From Pochonia chlamydosporia 170 (lineage: Eukaryota; Ascomycota; Sordariomycetes; Hypocreales; Clavicipitaceae), in the NCBI RefSeq assembly GCF_001653235.2, contig NC_035791.1, forward strand, positions 248,001 to 312,000: DNA of 64,000 nt, given 5' to 3'. Positions 10,708-21,434 of the stretch are shown here, in pieces (the first letter of the stretch is position 1; each line of letters starts with the position of its first letter). The position numbers and the translations under genes were made by a program. The notes under the pieces are model-generated. The model had not been told where the DNA came from, did not search any database, and was given only the letters and a program-made list of their open reading frames with translations.

Positions 10708-12693
10708 CTACTTTTCATCGAGCTCATATAGCTTCTCCTCTAGCCCTTTGATCTGAAGAGCCAGAAGTTGAGAGTAATACCTGCAGAGACCGAGATTGCC
10801 GCCGTGAAACCAGAAACCAGGGTGACCGCTACGCTGCCAGATGGTTCGCCATTCGCCTTCTTCGTTAAATCCCCATACATCTTCCACTTTATCAGCGACC
10901 TTGTCGCCAAAGATTTGTCTTGCGTGGGTTCTCATGCTTTGGTATCCCGTCGCAAGTACAATTTCGTCGGCCTGTAGTTCAGAATTGTCGCTGAGTCGCA
11001 GCCCGTGAGGGAGAATTTCGGCAATCTCCTGTCCTTGCTTCACCTTGATCTTACCATCAATGATCAACTTGGACGCGCCTACGTCAATGTAGTATCCTCC
11101 CCCTCTCTGAAAGTATTTGAAGAACACGCCAGACCCATCTGGCCCATTGTCAACTTTGAATCCAGCTTTTGCAAGTCCTTCGAGCATGTCCTTGTCGTGA
11201 GCACGCTGCATTTCGGCCACTTTAACTTGGATTGCCTTGAGCATGCTGTTGGGCATACTTTGCACGATCAGATCGGCATCCATCACAGGGGGGCCACCCT
11301 CAGAGTATAGTCCTTTCAAGGCAATCTCAGTGATGCCATAAGATGACACAACGTGCGTGCTGGATCGTTGCACAATTGTAACGTCATAGCCCTTTTCATA
11401 GAAATCTTGCGCAATATCAAGAGCCGAGTTACAGCTCCCAACCACCACAGCTCTCCTTCCTTTGGCGTCTTCTCGGGCCCCCGGGAACTCAGAAGAGTGG
11501 CAAATGAAATCACCAAGGAATGACTCCCTTCCCTTGATTACCGGTTCGTTCTTTTGCCCAGAATGACCTGTTGCCTGGATAATATGACGTGGATGAAAAG
11601 TGCGCTTCTCCTGGGAACCGTCTGCTTTTGTGCGCTCAATGTGGACCGTCCAGCGCTTCTCGGCTTCATCCCAAGAAGCCTCTGTCAATGCGGTCTTTGT
11701 CCAAACGTTCAGTTCCATAAGATCAGCGTAAGATTGAAACCATTGAGCCAGCTTATCTTTGGGCGTAAAGACAGGCCATTGCGGGGGAAAGTTCAAATAC
11801 GGCAGATGATCATACCACACAGGGTCGTGCAAAACCAAATGATGGTACCGTCTTCTCCAATTATCGCCTACTCGATCATTGCGGTCAACGATCAGAGTAT
11901 TGACTCCTTGCATCTGGAGCCTGACGGCAGCGGTTAAGCCAGCTTGCCCGGCGCCTAAATCTTGATTAGCACCATGCCAATCACGCAGCTGAGAGTCTGC
12001 TTGAACCAGCTTACCAACAATTAGCACTGCAGGTTCGCTTCCGTCTCGGTAATCACGAGCGGAGGAACGCCGGTCTGCCCAATTTTGTCGCCCAATTTGT
12101 TCGCCATGATTCACACCCTGCGGTCGACCTGAATAAGCGCCCTCGGGATGGCCCTTCAAGGATCGTAGACTTGTGTAGATTGTGTATATCTTCCACTTTC
12201 CATCTTCTTTTGCTAATCGAACCAACCCTTCCCCGGCTCCCAACACGGATTCGACGGACAGGAAAGCAGATACCCCAGTCACCTTACCCTCACCATCGAT
12301 GGGCGACACGGTGGGTTGACGAGCGGGACTGCTGGAGTCGATTGCGAGATGTTTGATTCGGAACCCGTCTCGCGACTTAGCACATTGCTCCAGAAACTCT
12401 TGGATTTTCCCAGGCCCTTGAACGGTTCTGAAACTCCATGAGAGCATCAAATGATCACGCCAATAGCCCTGGGCAGTAAAGAGATCTCCCGCTGCATGGA
12501 AATTGGAGTCGAAGATGCTCCTGTTGAGAAGATGAACGATCTTCTGCGCTTCAGAGGCTGGATCGACGTCTCCGATGTCCTCTGGAGCCGGAAATTGGGC
12601 CAAGAGAATATTCCATGTACCAGGGAGGTGTTGCACAGTTGGCGCGGGGGCTTCGGTTGCCGCTGCTGCTGACATGGTTGGAATGTTTCTCAA
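10708..12693 (-). CDS. flavin-dependent monooxygenase (FMO/YUCCA-like) with N-terminal NTF2/SnoaL-like region
   Basis: Best model is two exons, complement(10708..11954, 12015..12693), 641 aa. The 60 bp intron (GTAAGC donor, TTTAG acceptor) has no stop and a length divisible by three, so a naive reading runs through it; splicing turns a broken stretch into VLIVGAGQAGL, the FAD-binding GxGxxG, near aa 225-231. Further motifs: GDNWRRRYHHLVLHDP, the NADPH-binding VVVGSCNSALDIA and the C-terminal DEIVLATGYQSM block. Residues about 30-190 look like a SnoaL/NTF2-like domain (SIFDSNFHAAGDLF, YWRDHLMLSW, EDGKWKIYTIYT). The family oxygenates small nucleophilic substrates or ketones using NADPH, FAD and O2 in the cytosol. 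The gene converges with the DUF3626 gene. Substrate unknown. Confidence 0.9.
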   Translation of the reverse strand: MRNIPTMSAAAATEAPAPTVQHLPGTWNILLAQFPAPEDIGDVDPASEAQKIVHLLNRSIFDSNFHAAGDLFTAQGYWRDHLMLSWSFRTVQGPGKIQEFLEQCAKSRDGFRIKHLAIDSSSPARQPTVSPIDGEGKVTGVSAFLSVESVLGAGEGLVRLAKEDGKWKIYTIYTSLRSLKGHPEGAYSGRPQGVNHGEQIGRQNWADRRSSARDYRDGSEPAVLIVGKLVQADSQLRDWHGANQDLGAGQAGLTAAVRLQMQGVNTLIVDRNDRVGDNWRRRYHHLVLHDPVWYDHLPYLNFPPQWPVFTPKDKLAQWFQSYADLMELNVWTKTALTEASWDEAEKRWTVHIERTKADGSQEKRTFHPRHIIQATGHSGQKNEPVIKGRESFLGDFICHSSEFPGAREDAKGRRAVVVGSCNSALDIAQDFYEKGYDVTIVQRSSTHVVSSYGITEIALKGLYSEGGPPVMDADLIVQSMPNSMLKAIQVKVAEMQRAHDKDMLEGLAKAGFKVDNGPDGSGVFFKYFQRGGGYYIDVGASKLIIDGKIKVKQGQEIAEILPHGLRLSDNSELQADEIVLATGYQSMRTHARQIFGDKVADKVEDVWGFNEEGEWRTIWQRSGHPGFWFHGGNLGLCRYYSQLLALQIKGLEEKLYELDEK

Positions 12694-14278
12694 GTCCTAC
12701 GTAGTTGTCGTTTGACCTTTGTCTTGGTAGCTTGGTTGGTTGTTCTCACTAATTTCAAGAGGGCTTTGGCGCTTATATGTGTTGTTCGTTGAGTGTAATG
12801 GGAGCTGATAGAGCATACAAATAGCAAGCCATGGACATTTATGTATGTGTCTGGTGGTGAGATGTCAAGTCTCGGTCTGTTCGGGTCAAGTCCAGTGCGG
12901 CTTAGCTTTATTAGCAGCGGGACATCAACTCCATACCATATCACCAAGGACGCCACAGACGCGGGGTTTGTGCCGGTCGAGTCCCAACTTGAGCCATCAT
13001 GTCTGCATGTTGTCTGATTTGCACTGATCAAAGTCAGGCCAGGTCAACTTCTCCATGTATGGTCGGGTCGCCAACGTTGGGCAACATGCCCCAGACCCCA
13101 ACCTGACCAGATGAATATGACCACTTGACGCCACATGCAGACCCCTCGTCGGAGTAATTATTCTGCCACCAGCAGCAGAAGCATTCGACATTGAACTTTG
13201 ACCATTCGTCGATGGCGCGCAGACTGACCAAGGTTCACGCAACAAGAAGGACTAAAAAATTAGACAAAAATAATGGCAATGAGGCCCGCTGGCATCCAAG
13301 ACGCCTAGTTCAAAACCAACTTGACAAAATTAATTTTTACTTCCCGTGGTGCTTAGCTATCTTCACAAGCGTGAACGGATCCCTGACACCAGACTTGCAT
13401 GATGATATCTGGTCTGGTGGTATTTTCTGACAGTGGCTAACGCTGCCCAGTCCAGTTGCAGCTTGTTGCGTCCGATATCGTCTCTTATTTGGGTCTGGTT
13501 GAAACAACTTGACACGTCAAGTCTGGTATTTTTTTTTTAATAGAAATTACTCTTCAGTGGGGCGGATGTGCAATCTTGCATATACGGGAATTTACCTTCG
13601 CATCATAAACCCCCTTGGGCATGAAAGATTTGATGCATTCCCATAACAGGAATCATGGAGAAAAGTTGCTACCTTTGCGTACGGCCACTACGCAAAGGGG
13701 TCTCAAACAAAACAAGGTCCGGTGCTGGAATACGTGCAGATATTGTTCTTCCGCCGTCGATGCGTCTCTTGTCTAGTTGACGAGTTTCGGCAGGAGGGAC
13801 CATATCCAGACATTGGATTGATAGTGCTCAACTGTTTCGTTCCGTCAAGTGGACGAGCATCGCAACTACAAGCATCAGAGAAAAAACATGAAACTTGCTA
13901 CTACTCTCTAGTATGCCCTTGGCGCTGTGGCATTGCATTATGAACTCGATAGAGTTTGACTCTTTACGCATGGGGTAGACGTCTTTGCCAACATTTGAAG
14001 TCATGGCTGATCAGTCTCCCCCGCCTTGGATCCTGAGTCCGGTCAATGATCCTGTCTGACGTCTAGTCTGATTGGGTTCCGTCTGGTCCCAAGTTGTCAA
14101 GCTCAACTGGGTTGACTCCGCATTTCCCTAACATTGAACCACAAAGTGAGCCGACTTGACATTTGACACGTTGGCGTGTTCTCATCCAAGGCTTACCAAT
14201 CATACAACATTGAAATATTATACCAGACACCTCCGTCATTCCACCTTTAATATCGCATTTGGCTCATGTATTAACATT
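12694..14278. promoter_or_regulatory. 1.6 kb divergent intergenic region
   Basis: Separates the monooxygenase (minus) from the Fungal_trans_2 regulator (plus) and so carries both promoters. It is rich in short repeats of the type TCTGGTCTGG / CTTGACACGTCAAGTCTGG (about 13390-13430 and 13500-13530) and a run of T at about 13530. No gene recognised. Confidence 0.5.
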
Positions 14279-15908
14279 ATGGCTGAAAACACGAGGAAGA
14301 ATCACCGCAATCAAGTATTACACCCAAGCCCTGCATCAACATTGAAGATTCGTAGCCAACAAGTACCTAGCTGGCTAACCGCTCGATAGCAATCGTCCAC
14401 ATCTACATTCAAATTCGTCACGCTCTCACACCCTGACGACATTCGCAGTCACAAAAATGTCCAGACGGAAATACGGCGCCATGTGATGAAGGATATCGGA
14501 AAGCGGCGGCGACGACCAAAGTCAACCCCGCAATCAGATCAGGGCTCGCCCATGACTCCTTTCGATGTCGGCGGTTCACTTACGAGATCTCTGCCACCAT
14601 TGGGGAGTTTCCCCGTTCCTGCAGATACGCGCATGCTGGAGCTGGTCCGATTCGGTGAGATTTTGCCATTTTCGTCTCTCTGTATTGTAAACGCATCACT
14701 GACGAGTGTACAAACCTCCAGCCAAGGAGGCTAACACTGTCTATTTCCCCTTCCGCGACGTCTGGTTTGACCTATCTCTCTCAGATCCAGGCGCCTTCTA
14801 CGTAACTCTTGGGAATTCAGCAGTCTTATGGAATTCAATCTCGCAAAAAGATTCCATCCCCAATCATGAGCCACAGAGGCTGTTTTCACAGTCACTCGTG
14901 CATTTAGGGAAGCGGCTTAATAATCCTGAGGAGAATACCAGCCCTGGCACTATTGCCAACATTCTCGCGCATATATGCCTAAATGTAGAACTCATTTACC
15001 CCGTTACAATGCAAGAATCATGTTACTGACTCAAGGTAATAGTTGAGAAATGCGGATTGGGGCAGTTGGCGGGTTCATATGAATGGACTTGATCTCATGT
15101 GGAAAACCCGAGGAGGTTTCTTGGATCTTGCCGACCACATGCCGACCCTGATTATGCTGTAGGTCATTCAATTTAATGCTGTGGATGTAGATGAAGATTT
15201 AACTGATTACACCCTAGATATGATCTAGCTGGAGCTATGGTATTTGATAGTGTCCCGCGGTTCCCGCTCCCAGCAGACCTCTCGCGCGCACTTTCAGCAC
15301 CGTCAACCCCATCCCGCCAACTTCAGAACATAATTCACTCATTATCTCAATCATCATACACAAAAGCGGCGAGGGATGTATTAGTTCTTCTCTCGTCAGT
15401 TGCTGACACAGTAAACATGAGAGGGCACTCTCCCTCATTCTGGAAGCGTGACATAGATGGCATCAATCTCCTCGGCCCATGTATTCATGTCTCACTTTCC
15501 GTACCCAGGATGTCAACCGCTTCCATCAAAGGATCACCCCAAAGCGACTTGGTTGTCTTGGAAATGGTTCGTTTAACAGGATTGACGCTCATGTCAACAC
15601 TGAAAGAACATTTCTCTTTTTTTGCTACAGAGCGTCCGTACCTACAAGAGAAGCTGGTCAACTTTGTGGCCACCTACTCGCAGTACGTCAGCGAAGACCA
15701 CAATGAGCTTGTTCGGTGGGTTTTAATAACAGCCAGCCTGTTGCAACGAAATGAACAAGATATACGAATACACCAACTTCTGCGGCAATTGTGTGAGTCG
15801 GCAAAGCTTTCCATCGCCGAGATGGTACAGTGGGCAAAGGACGTTCTGTGGATTAATGCAATTGAGGCACCAAACGAGGAAAGATTGATACACGATGTGG
15901 ATTCCTAA
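14279..15908 (+). CDS. regulator with Fungal_trans_2-type domain, no zinc cluster
   Basis: Five exons, 14279..14314, 14390..14654, 14722..14984, 15043..15158 and 15218..15908, all joining in phase, give 456 aa. Splicing produces the family's N-terminal pattern FKFVTLSHPDDIRSHKN, VQTEIRRHVMKDIGKRRRRPK, a middle block WGSWRVHMNGLDLMWKTRGG and DLAGAMVFDSVPRF. This is the architecture of the many fungal proteins with a C-terminal transcription-factor domain and a basic N-terminal tail but no Zn2Cys6 motif. Their DNA-binding role is not proved; they are often annotated as transcription factors. It lies beside an SDR and an NmrA-like gene and could regulate them. The first exon (12 codons) is the least certain part. 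Confidence 0.82.
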
Positions 15909-15961
15909 ATCTCTCCAGCACCACACTGTTCGGCTGCCTACTGGGCGGCTGATATCTAACC

Positions 15962-16894
15962 TTAACCCCCGATAATGCCACCACTTGCAGAGATAACCTG
16001 CCCTGTGATCCAGCGACTCTTCTCACTCGCAAGCAAGAGGACTGCGTCTGCTATGTCCTCTACTGTTCCGATTCTGTCGTCCGCTCTGGTTCGATCAAGC
16101 AAAAATTCTTTGACAGCCTCAGCCTCTGGAACAGGTGGCAGGGAATCAGTCAGGACCGGTCCTGGAGAAATAGTGTTGACTGTGATATTTTTACCATCTC
16201 GTCCAATCTACACTTGTCAGTTGTAACAGATCTTCACCAGGAGCCAGAGAAGATACCATGGGTTGGGAGTAATGAACCTACCTCTCGGGAAAGAGTAAAT
16301 GTTAACTGGTCCATTGCGGCCTTGGCCGCAGCATAAACTGGCATCTGCACAAATCCCATCTTGGATGCCACACTACCAATATTGATAATGCGCGACTGAC
16401 GGGGCATGTACTTATACGCAGCCTGCAAGAGGAGAACTGGCCCAACAATGGCCACCTGAAATGTTTTCATAATATCCTCTGCTTTGCTCTGCAGCGTGCC
16501 GCCCATCGTTACAGCTGAGGCATTGTTTACTTCAAGGCGTGTTAGAAACACTCCGCCTTAATATCGCCATATTTTCACTGGTGTTGTTTGCATACTCACC
16601 AATGATGTCAATGTGGTCTACTCCAAAGTTTTGCAAAGTCTCATCCACAATTCTCTTCGCTCCATCTTCGGTAGACACATCCGCCTGTACGGCGATAACT
16701 TTACCCTTACCAACGGCCCCTTCAATCTTTGAAACGACTTCCGCAGCACGCGGGGCGGATGAGTCGGAAACATAGTTGACCGTGACCAGGGAACCCGCGC
16801 GAGCGAGTGCGAGGGCTATGCCGGCACCGATGCCGTTTTCACGACCGGAGCCGGTGACAATGGATACTTTGTCCTTGAGGTATATTTCAGACAT
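15962..16894 (-). CDS. short-chain dehydrogenase/reductase
   Basis: Three exons, complement(15962..16207, 16282..16529, 16600..16894), give 262 aa, the classical SDR size. The splices restore DIIVNNASAV and LSREIGRDGKNITVN. Seen: the cofactor loop VTGSGRENGIGAGIALALA, NNAS, the catalytic Ser in NIGSVASKMG and YAAAK (Tyr and Lys), and the C-terminal ITGQVISASGGI. The family performs NAD(P)-dependent oxidoreduction of alcohols, ketones or sugars, usually in the cytosol. The gene ends 54 bp past the end of the convergent regulator at 14279-15908, so their 3' ends are close. Substrate not inferable. Confidence 0.9.
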
Positions 16895-17450
16895 GGCTCT
16901 AGGGTTTGAGTGATGTAAAAAGGTGTTGCAGCTGGAAACAAGATGTAGAAAATTGGATACAATGTGTGTTGCTGGCTTGAGTACAACGGGGTAATTTGAG
17001 CATTAAATACAAAACATCTCCGTACTACGAGTCTGCAATTGCTATTACAAATGGCAAAGTTCAAATATTTGCTGACGAAATCAAACTTGTACTAAAACTT
17101 GTAAGCCTTCATCAATTTATCTTGAGATTGAGCGCTGCTAAAATCGCTTTCCTCAAGCGGCAACCGGTCCATGAACACCATTTTCCTAATCGGGAATAGG
17201 GTCTCTTGTCACCCATCATCCACCGCCAAGTTTATATAATACACACTGGAAAAGTCAGTGAATAATGTGAGCTATTAGAATGCCTATTTGTAATCATCTT
17301 AGAGAAAGCACAGATTATAAGTGTCTATTTAAATCAACTCTGCACGGCCATTTGGCACTGTCACGGCTCACAACAGCTATCCCAGCACCACTACGAAATC
17401 TCTCACTGCTCAGTTAACAAACCATAGCACCCTTAGCTTTTCTCGACAAC
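16895..17450. promoter_or_regulatory. divergent promoter, SDR and NmrA-like gene
   Basis: About 0.55 kb between the SDR start (minus) and the NmrA-like start (plus). A pyrimidine-rich tract with CCACTACGAAATC and CATAGCACC lies just before the plus-strand ATG. No individual site could be named. Confidence 0.45.
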
Positions 17451-18621
17451 ATGACAAATCTAATAGTTATAGTTGGAATAACAGGTGTCCAAGTAAGCCT
17501 CACACGTTGATTTTCAGTAAACATCTAACAACCCCAGGGCTCTTCAGTGGCAAATGCATTCCTCAGCAATCCTGACTACTCTATTCGCGGCACCACCCGC
17601 GATCCTTCCTCCGCAAAAGCCAGAGCCCTCTCAGCTAAGGGCATCGAAATCGCTCAGGCGGACCTAAACGATGTCGCTTCTCTTCAACGCGCCTTTCACA
17701 ACGCTACACTTATCTTTGGTGTAACAGACTTTTGGACAATATTCCAAGATCCACAGAGTTCTCTCCGCAAGAGGCGCGATCAGGAACTCGTGGAATACTG
17801 TCACGATGTTGAGCTTCAGCAGGGAAAAAATCTTGCTGATGCGGCGGCTGTCGTGAGTACTTTGAAGAGATACATCTTTAGCTCCATGGCAAATGCTACG
17901 CGCACCAGTAGTGGCAAGTACAGTCAGCTCTACCATATGGATTCAAAAGCAAAGGCAGTGGAGTACGCACAAACTCTAGGTGGTCTCAAGGACAAGTTTT
18001 CGCAAATTCAAGCCCCTATATATTTTGAACTTCCTTGGAAATGGGGCTTGCCTACAACTCCTAAAATGGTATGGCAATTCTGTCGCAACCTGTACCACTG
18101 TGGAAAGCAAGACAAATGAGCTAACCTTGGAGTGCAACAGCACAAGAACGGCTACCGCATGACTGTGCCCGGTCCTTCAACTCTGCCAGTGCCATTTGGT
18201 CACGTATCCGTCGACTTTGGAAAATGTGTCCTTGCCCTCTCCGACCTCCCACCTAATACAAACCTCTTCGCCATTGGTGACCCGATTTCATGGGAAGAGT
18301 ACCTCCGTATTTTCTGTTCCAGCCAAGGTCTTAGGTTTGGTGGAATAGACGAAGCGTCATACGAGGAATTCTGTACACTGCTACCTGGTGGGCTTGGTCA
18401 TGAGTTCGCCCAGAATGTCTTGTTTGCGCATGAGTTTGGGTATGAAGGGCGTGGAGAAATTTTACGACCGAAAGACGTGAGTTACCGCGCAAGTTGTGTG
18501 TTGGTGTTTGTGAAAGATTCGACTAACTGCCTTGTAGATCGGGTTGAAGATGACAACATTTGAAGCTTACTGCGAACAGACGGACTTTTCTGCTATTATG
18601 AACGGGCACGCTGAGGAATAA
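17451..18621 (+). CDS. NmrA-like NAD(P)-binding protein
   Basis: Four exons, 17451..17492, 17538..18068, 18141..18476 and 18538..18621, give 330 aa in one frame. Exon 1 plus 2 builds the dinucleotide loop MTNLIVIVGITGVQGSSVAN; then RGTTRDPSSAKARAL (likely cofactor phosphate contact), ADLNDVASLQRAF and the FGVTDFW block. No SDR-type YxxxK at the usual place in active form is obvious, as in NmrA, which senses NAD(P) rather than catalysing. Relatives act as redox-state co-regulators or as isoflavone-reductase-like enzymes. It is divergent from an SDR. The 3' exon pair was chosen because it keeps frame and uses a GTGAGT donor and CTTGTAG acceptor. Confidence 0.85.
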
Positions 18622-18857
18622 TGGATTTCGTGTTGTCAATTGTTCTGTTCGAAAACGCAACATGCATCTCATGGCGTATCGATGTAGTCACTTTACCAAA
18701 TTTCAGGGTCAAGCGCCCCATTGGTAGTCACACAATCAGCTGTTCAGTTAGGGGACGGGTATTAGCAACGCAGGTGAACAATATAAACATTTCTTTTTTC
18801 TCTATTGTACAATGCCATAAGCCTTAGCATACCACACGCCGCTCCGTGAAAATACAT

Positions 18858-21434
18858 TTATTCCGAGTATGGACCATACCTCCACCTCCTGCTATTTTCT
18901 TCTACCCACCAACGAGACACAAAGGCGGCCTCCTCAGCCCACTCCGCTGTCTGCCTTCCATGCGATTTCTCTATTTGTTGCAAGAACGACGCAAAATCAA
19001 ATCCCAAGACTGGTTGCTCCTCTTTTGGATCGGCCGTGATATTCGTAAATCGCCATTCTATATTATCGATAATGGGAACAATAAGCCGCAAGGCTGGTTG
19101 TCGGGCGTCCCGTACGCTTAGCATGGCTCTGCCCGGGTTTACAATTGTAAATTGCCAATTTCCCTGCCCAGTAGCAGACGTAGAGACTTGTTTGCGAACT
19201 AGCGATTGGCCCTCGTAGTTGGAGAGTAACTCTCTTACTGCCGTTTTGTGGTCTGTGTTTAGAGAATTCGTCTCTAGCAGAATATCCAAAACGGTGGGGA
19301 GGATTTGGGAAGCCACAACCGCATCATTGACCTCAATGGCTGGGAGTTGTGGATGAGAAAAAACAAGTGGAACGTGTAGATTGCCGACGTTTGGATTATA
19401 GTATGCCGAAACCATGTCATTTTCGGGCATTGATAAGCCGTGGTCACCCACAAGTACGACGAGCGTGTTATTGGCAGCGCCTTCCTCTTCTAGTATGTCA
19501 AGAATCTTTCGTAGCCACCGATCATCATATCCAATGGCGTTAATGTAGTGAGAAAGGTCCTCAAAACCGTGGCCATTTGCAACTGGTACATATGTCTCCT
19601 CTACCGGCATGCCAAATGGGTGATGACTTGTACTGGTGATGTGGGACAGGAAAACTCGCTCGTTGTTCTTTCTGGCCGAGGAAAACGAGTCCCGTATATA
19701 GTCCTCTAACGGAGCCTCGACCATGCCGAAATAGTTGACGTCAGGTAAGTCAACCTTTCCAAACTTGGCCGCGCTGCTTTTCAGGTACTCCTTGTCAATT
19801 AGGTTTTCTGATTTATACCCAAGAGCAAGCATCAGCTGATCAAATTTATCGAAATCCAATGTCACTGACTGCATAAAGCTGGATTGCCAAGGATAACTTG
19901 TGAATTCTTTACCAGTGCTCGCATTTGCATGATTCAAAGCATCGAAAATTTGCGCAAGACACGGTTGGTAGATGTGGTGGTTGTATTCGAGGTTAAAATC
20001 GGCGACCAACGGGGATATACCACAGAGAGTTCCAGTTAAGCTCTTCAGAGTATAGGTTGCTGTGGTATATGCGTTGTTGAAGTTGATGCCGCCGCGACGC
20101 TCGGGCTTCGCTGGGTGTGTCAACCCATCGTTGTAGTCGCCGGTAATAAAATTAGCGTTTGGTGTTAGAGATTCCAATAGCTTTTCGGCGTCGGCGGGCA
20201 GTTGTCCATTCGCGAATGTATTGGCTAATTTGTCCCATACTAATCCGTGCTTTTTGATGGGGAAAACATCCTTTCTTGTGCTCTCAAGAAATATCATGAG
20301 TACGTTTCGCACTTCGATGTCTTTTAGCGTGTTTTGCAGTCCAGGAAGCAGCTCGGAGTCCAAATTTGAGATCTTTAACGGATCCAGTGAGGCATTGTAA
20401 TGCTTGTTTGCGTTATACCAGTCGCTAAATCCCGGCAAATCCGTCTCGCGCGAGAGCCATGGCAACGAAGCAGGGTTGATATGGGCAACAGCAGTTCGAT
20501 TGTCCCAATTGTGTTCGACCGAGTTACCGAAGAAAGGCTTCAGCTTGTCCAAGTTTGGTGAGGATGAAGAAAAGTCAATAAACGGTAGTAATGCAGATGT
20601 CCATGACAGGAATATAAGGGAACTCTCATGCGGTCGGATAGCTATCAAAACAACCTGGGAAAGTAGTATGCATGTTACTGAAAAGTACAGAGCGGCTCGA
20701 AGTAACGGCCGGTATCGTCGAGTTAGAAGCATCGATTTGGAAATAATGGTATTGTTGGGTCTTCGCTTCCCCAGGTATTCGATGTCGTCGTCATTATCGG
20801 TGTTGGTGTTGACCGCAGTATAGCCTGAATCACCGAAGTATCGTGGGCTGCGCCGCAAGGCTTGATGGAATGGCCACTTGACGACATCGGTAGCCAGACC
20901 GACTCCGGCGAAAAGTAGGTCTTGTAGAACCCACGCAAGGAACACAAGACCGCATGCAACAGCAACCAAAGTGAATAGGCCAGACAGCATTAAAGCTCGT
21001 GATGAGGCATCATTAGCAAAGGCGATGTTTCGCCAATGAATTTCTGATCCTGTTAGGCAAAAGAATGTAATGTTGACCACGCCAAGTATTACCACGAAGA
21101 CGATCAAGGAAGTGGCGGTTGCTACCGCAAGTATTCGACGTATCCATGATGTACTGTTTCCGACATCATTGTCGAGGAGTAATCGTAAGAGTATTATAAT
21201 AACAAAATCTTGTGCAAAGAAGGAATAACCCCAGCGGTATAAATGAACCGTGGGTAAAGCAGAGAGGTGGGTATAAATGTGAACGATCTTGGCGGCAAGG
21301 ACTGATAATGTGGATAGAGAAAATATGATGCGTCGGTTGAAAAACCGAGAAAGAAGGGGAAGAAACATTCTAATACATCTGAGCAATCTGAGGGATCCCC
21401 TGCTCAGCGGTGCCTTGTGTGGTTTGACCAGCAC
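18858..21434 (-). CDS. membrane-anchored sulfatase / LTA-synthase-like enzyme
   Basis: One open frame of 858 aa. The first third holds about five hydrophobic segments (around aa 10-35, 70-90, 102-130, 150-175 and 230-260), followed by a large soluble domain of the alkaline phosphatase/sulfatase superfamily. Seen there: NVLMIFLESTRKDVFP (about aa 375-390, the Glu and nucleophilic Thr/Ser region), YTTATYTLKSLTGTLCG, FLSHITSTSHHPFG, and the metal-binding LVVLVGDHGLSMPEND (about 660). This order, membrane helices then sulfatase domain, is that of bacterial lipoteichoic acid synthase and phosphoglycerol transferases; fungal homologues are annotated only as sulfatase domain proteins and their substrates are not known. 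The catalytic domain would face the lumen or outside. It is divergent from the truncated Zn2Cys6 gene across a 2.9 kb gap. Confidence 0.85.
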   Translation of the reverse strand: MLVKPHKAPLSRGSLRLLRCIRMFLPLLSRFFNRRIIFSLSTLSVLAAKIVHIYTHLSALPTVHLYRWGYSFFAQDFVIIILLRLLLDNDVGNSTSWIRRILAVATATSLIVFVVILGVVNITFFCLTGSEIHWRNIAFANDASSRALMLSGLFTLVAVACGLVFLAWVLQDLLFAGVGLATDVVKWPFHQALRRSPRYFGDSGYTAVNTNTDNDDDIEYLGKRRPNNTIISKSMLLTRRYRPLLRAALYFSVTCILLSQVVLIAIRPHESSLIFLSWTSALLPFIDFSSSSPNLDKLKPFFGNSVEHNWDNRTAVAHINPASLPWLSRETDLPGFSDWYNANKHYNASLDPLKISNLDSELLPGLQNTLKDIEVRNVLMIFLESTRKDVFPIKKHGLVWDKLANTFANGQLPADAEKLLESLTPNANFITGDYNDGLTHPAKPERRGGINFNNAYTTATYTLKSLTGTLCGISPLVADFNLEYNHHIYQPCLAQIFDALNHANASTGKEFTSYPWQSSFMQSVTLDFDKFDQLMLALGYKSENLIDKEYLKSSAAKFGKVDLPDVNYFGMVEAPLEDYIRDSFSSARKNNERVFLSHITSTSHHPFGMPVEETYVPVANGHGFEDLSHYINAIGYDDRWLRKILDILEEEGAANNTLVVLVGDHGLSMPENDMVSAYYNPNVGNLHVPLVFSHPQLPAIEVNDAVVASQILPTVLDILLETNSLNTDHKTAVRELLSNYEGQSLVRKQVSTSATGQGNWQFTIVNPGRAMLSVRDARQPALRLIVPIIDNIEWRFTNITADPKEEQPVLGFDFASFLQQIEKSHGRQTAEWAEEAAFVSRWWVEENSRRWRYGPYSE

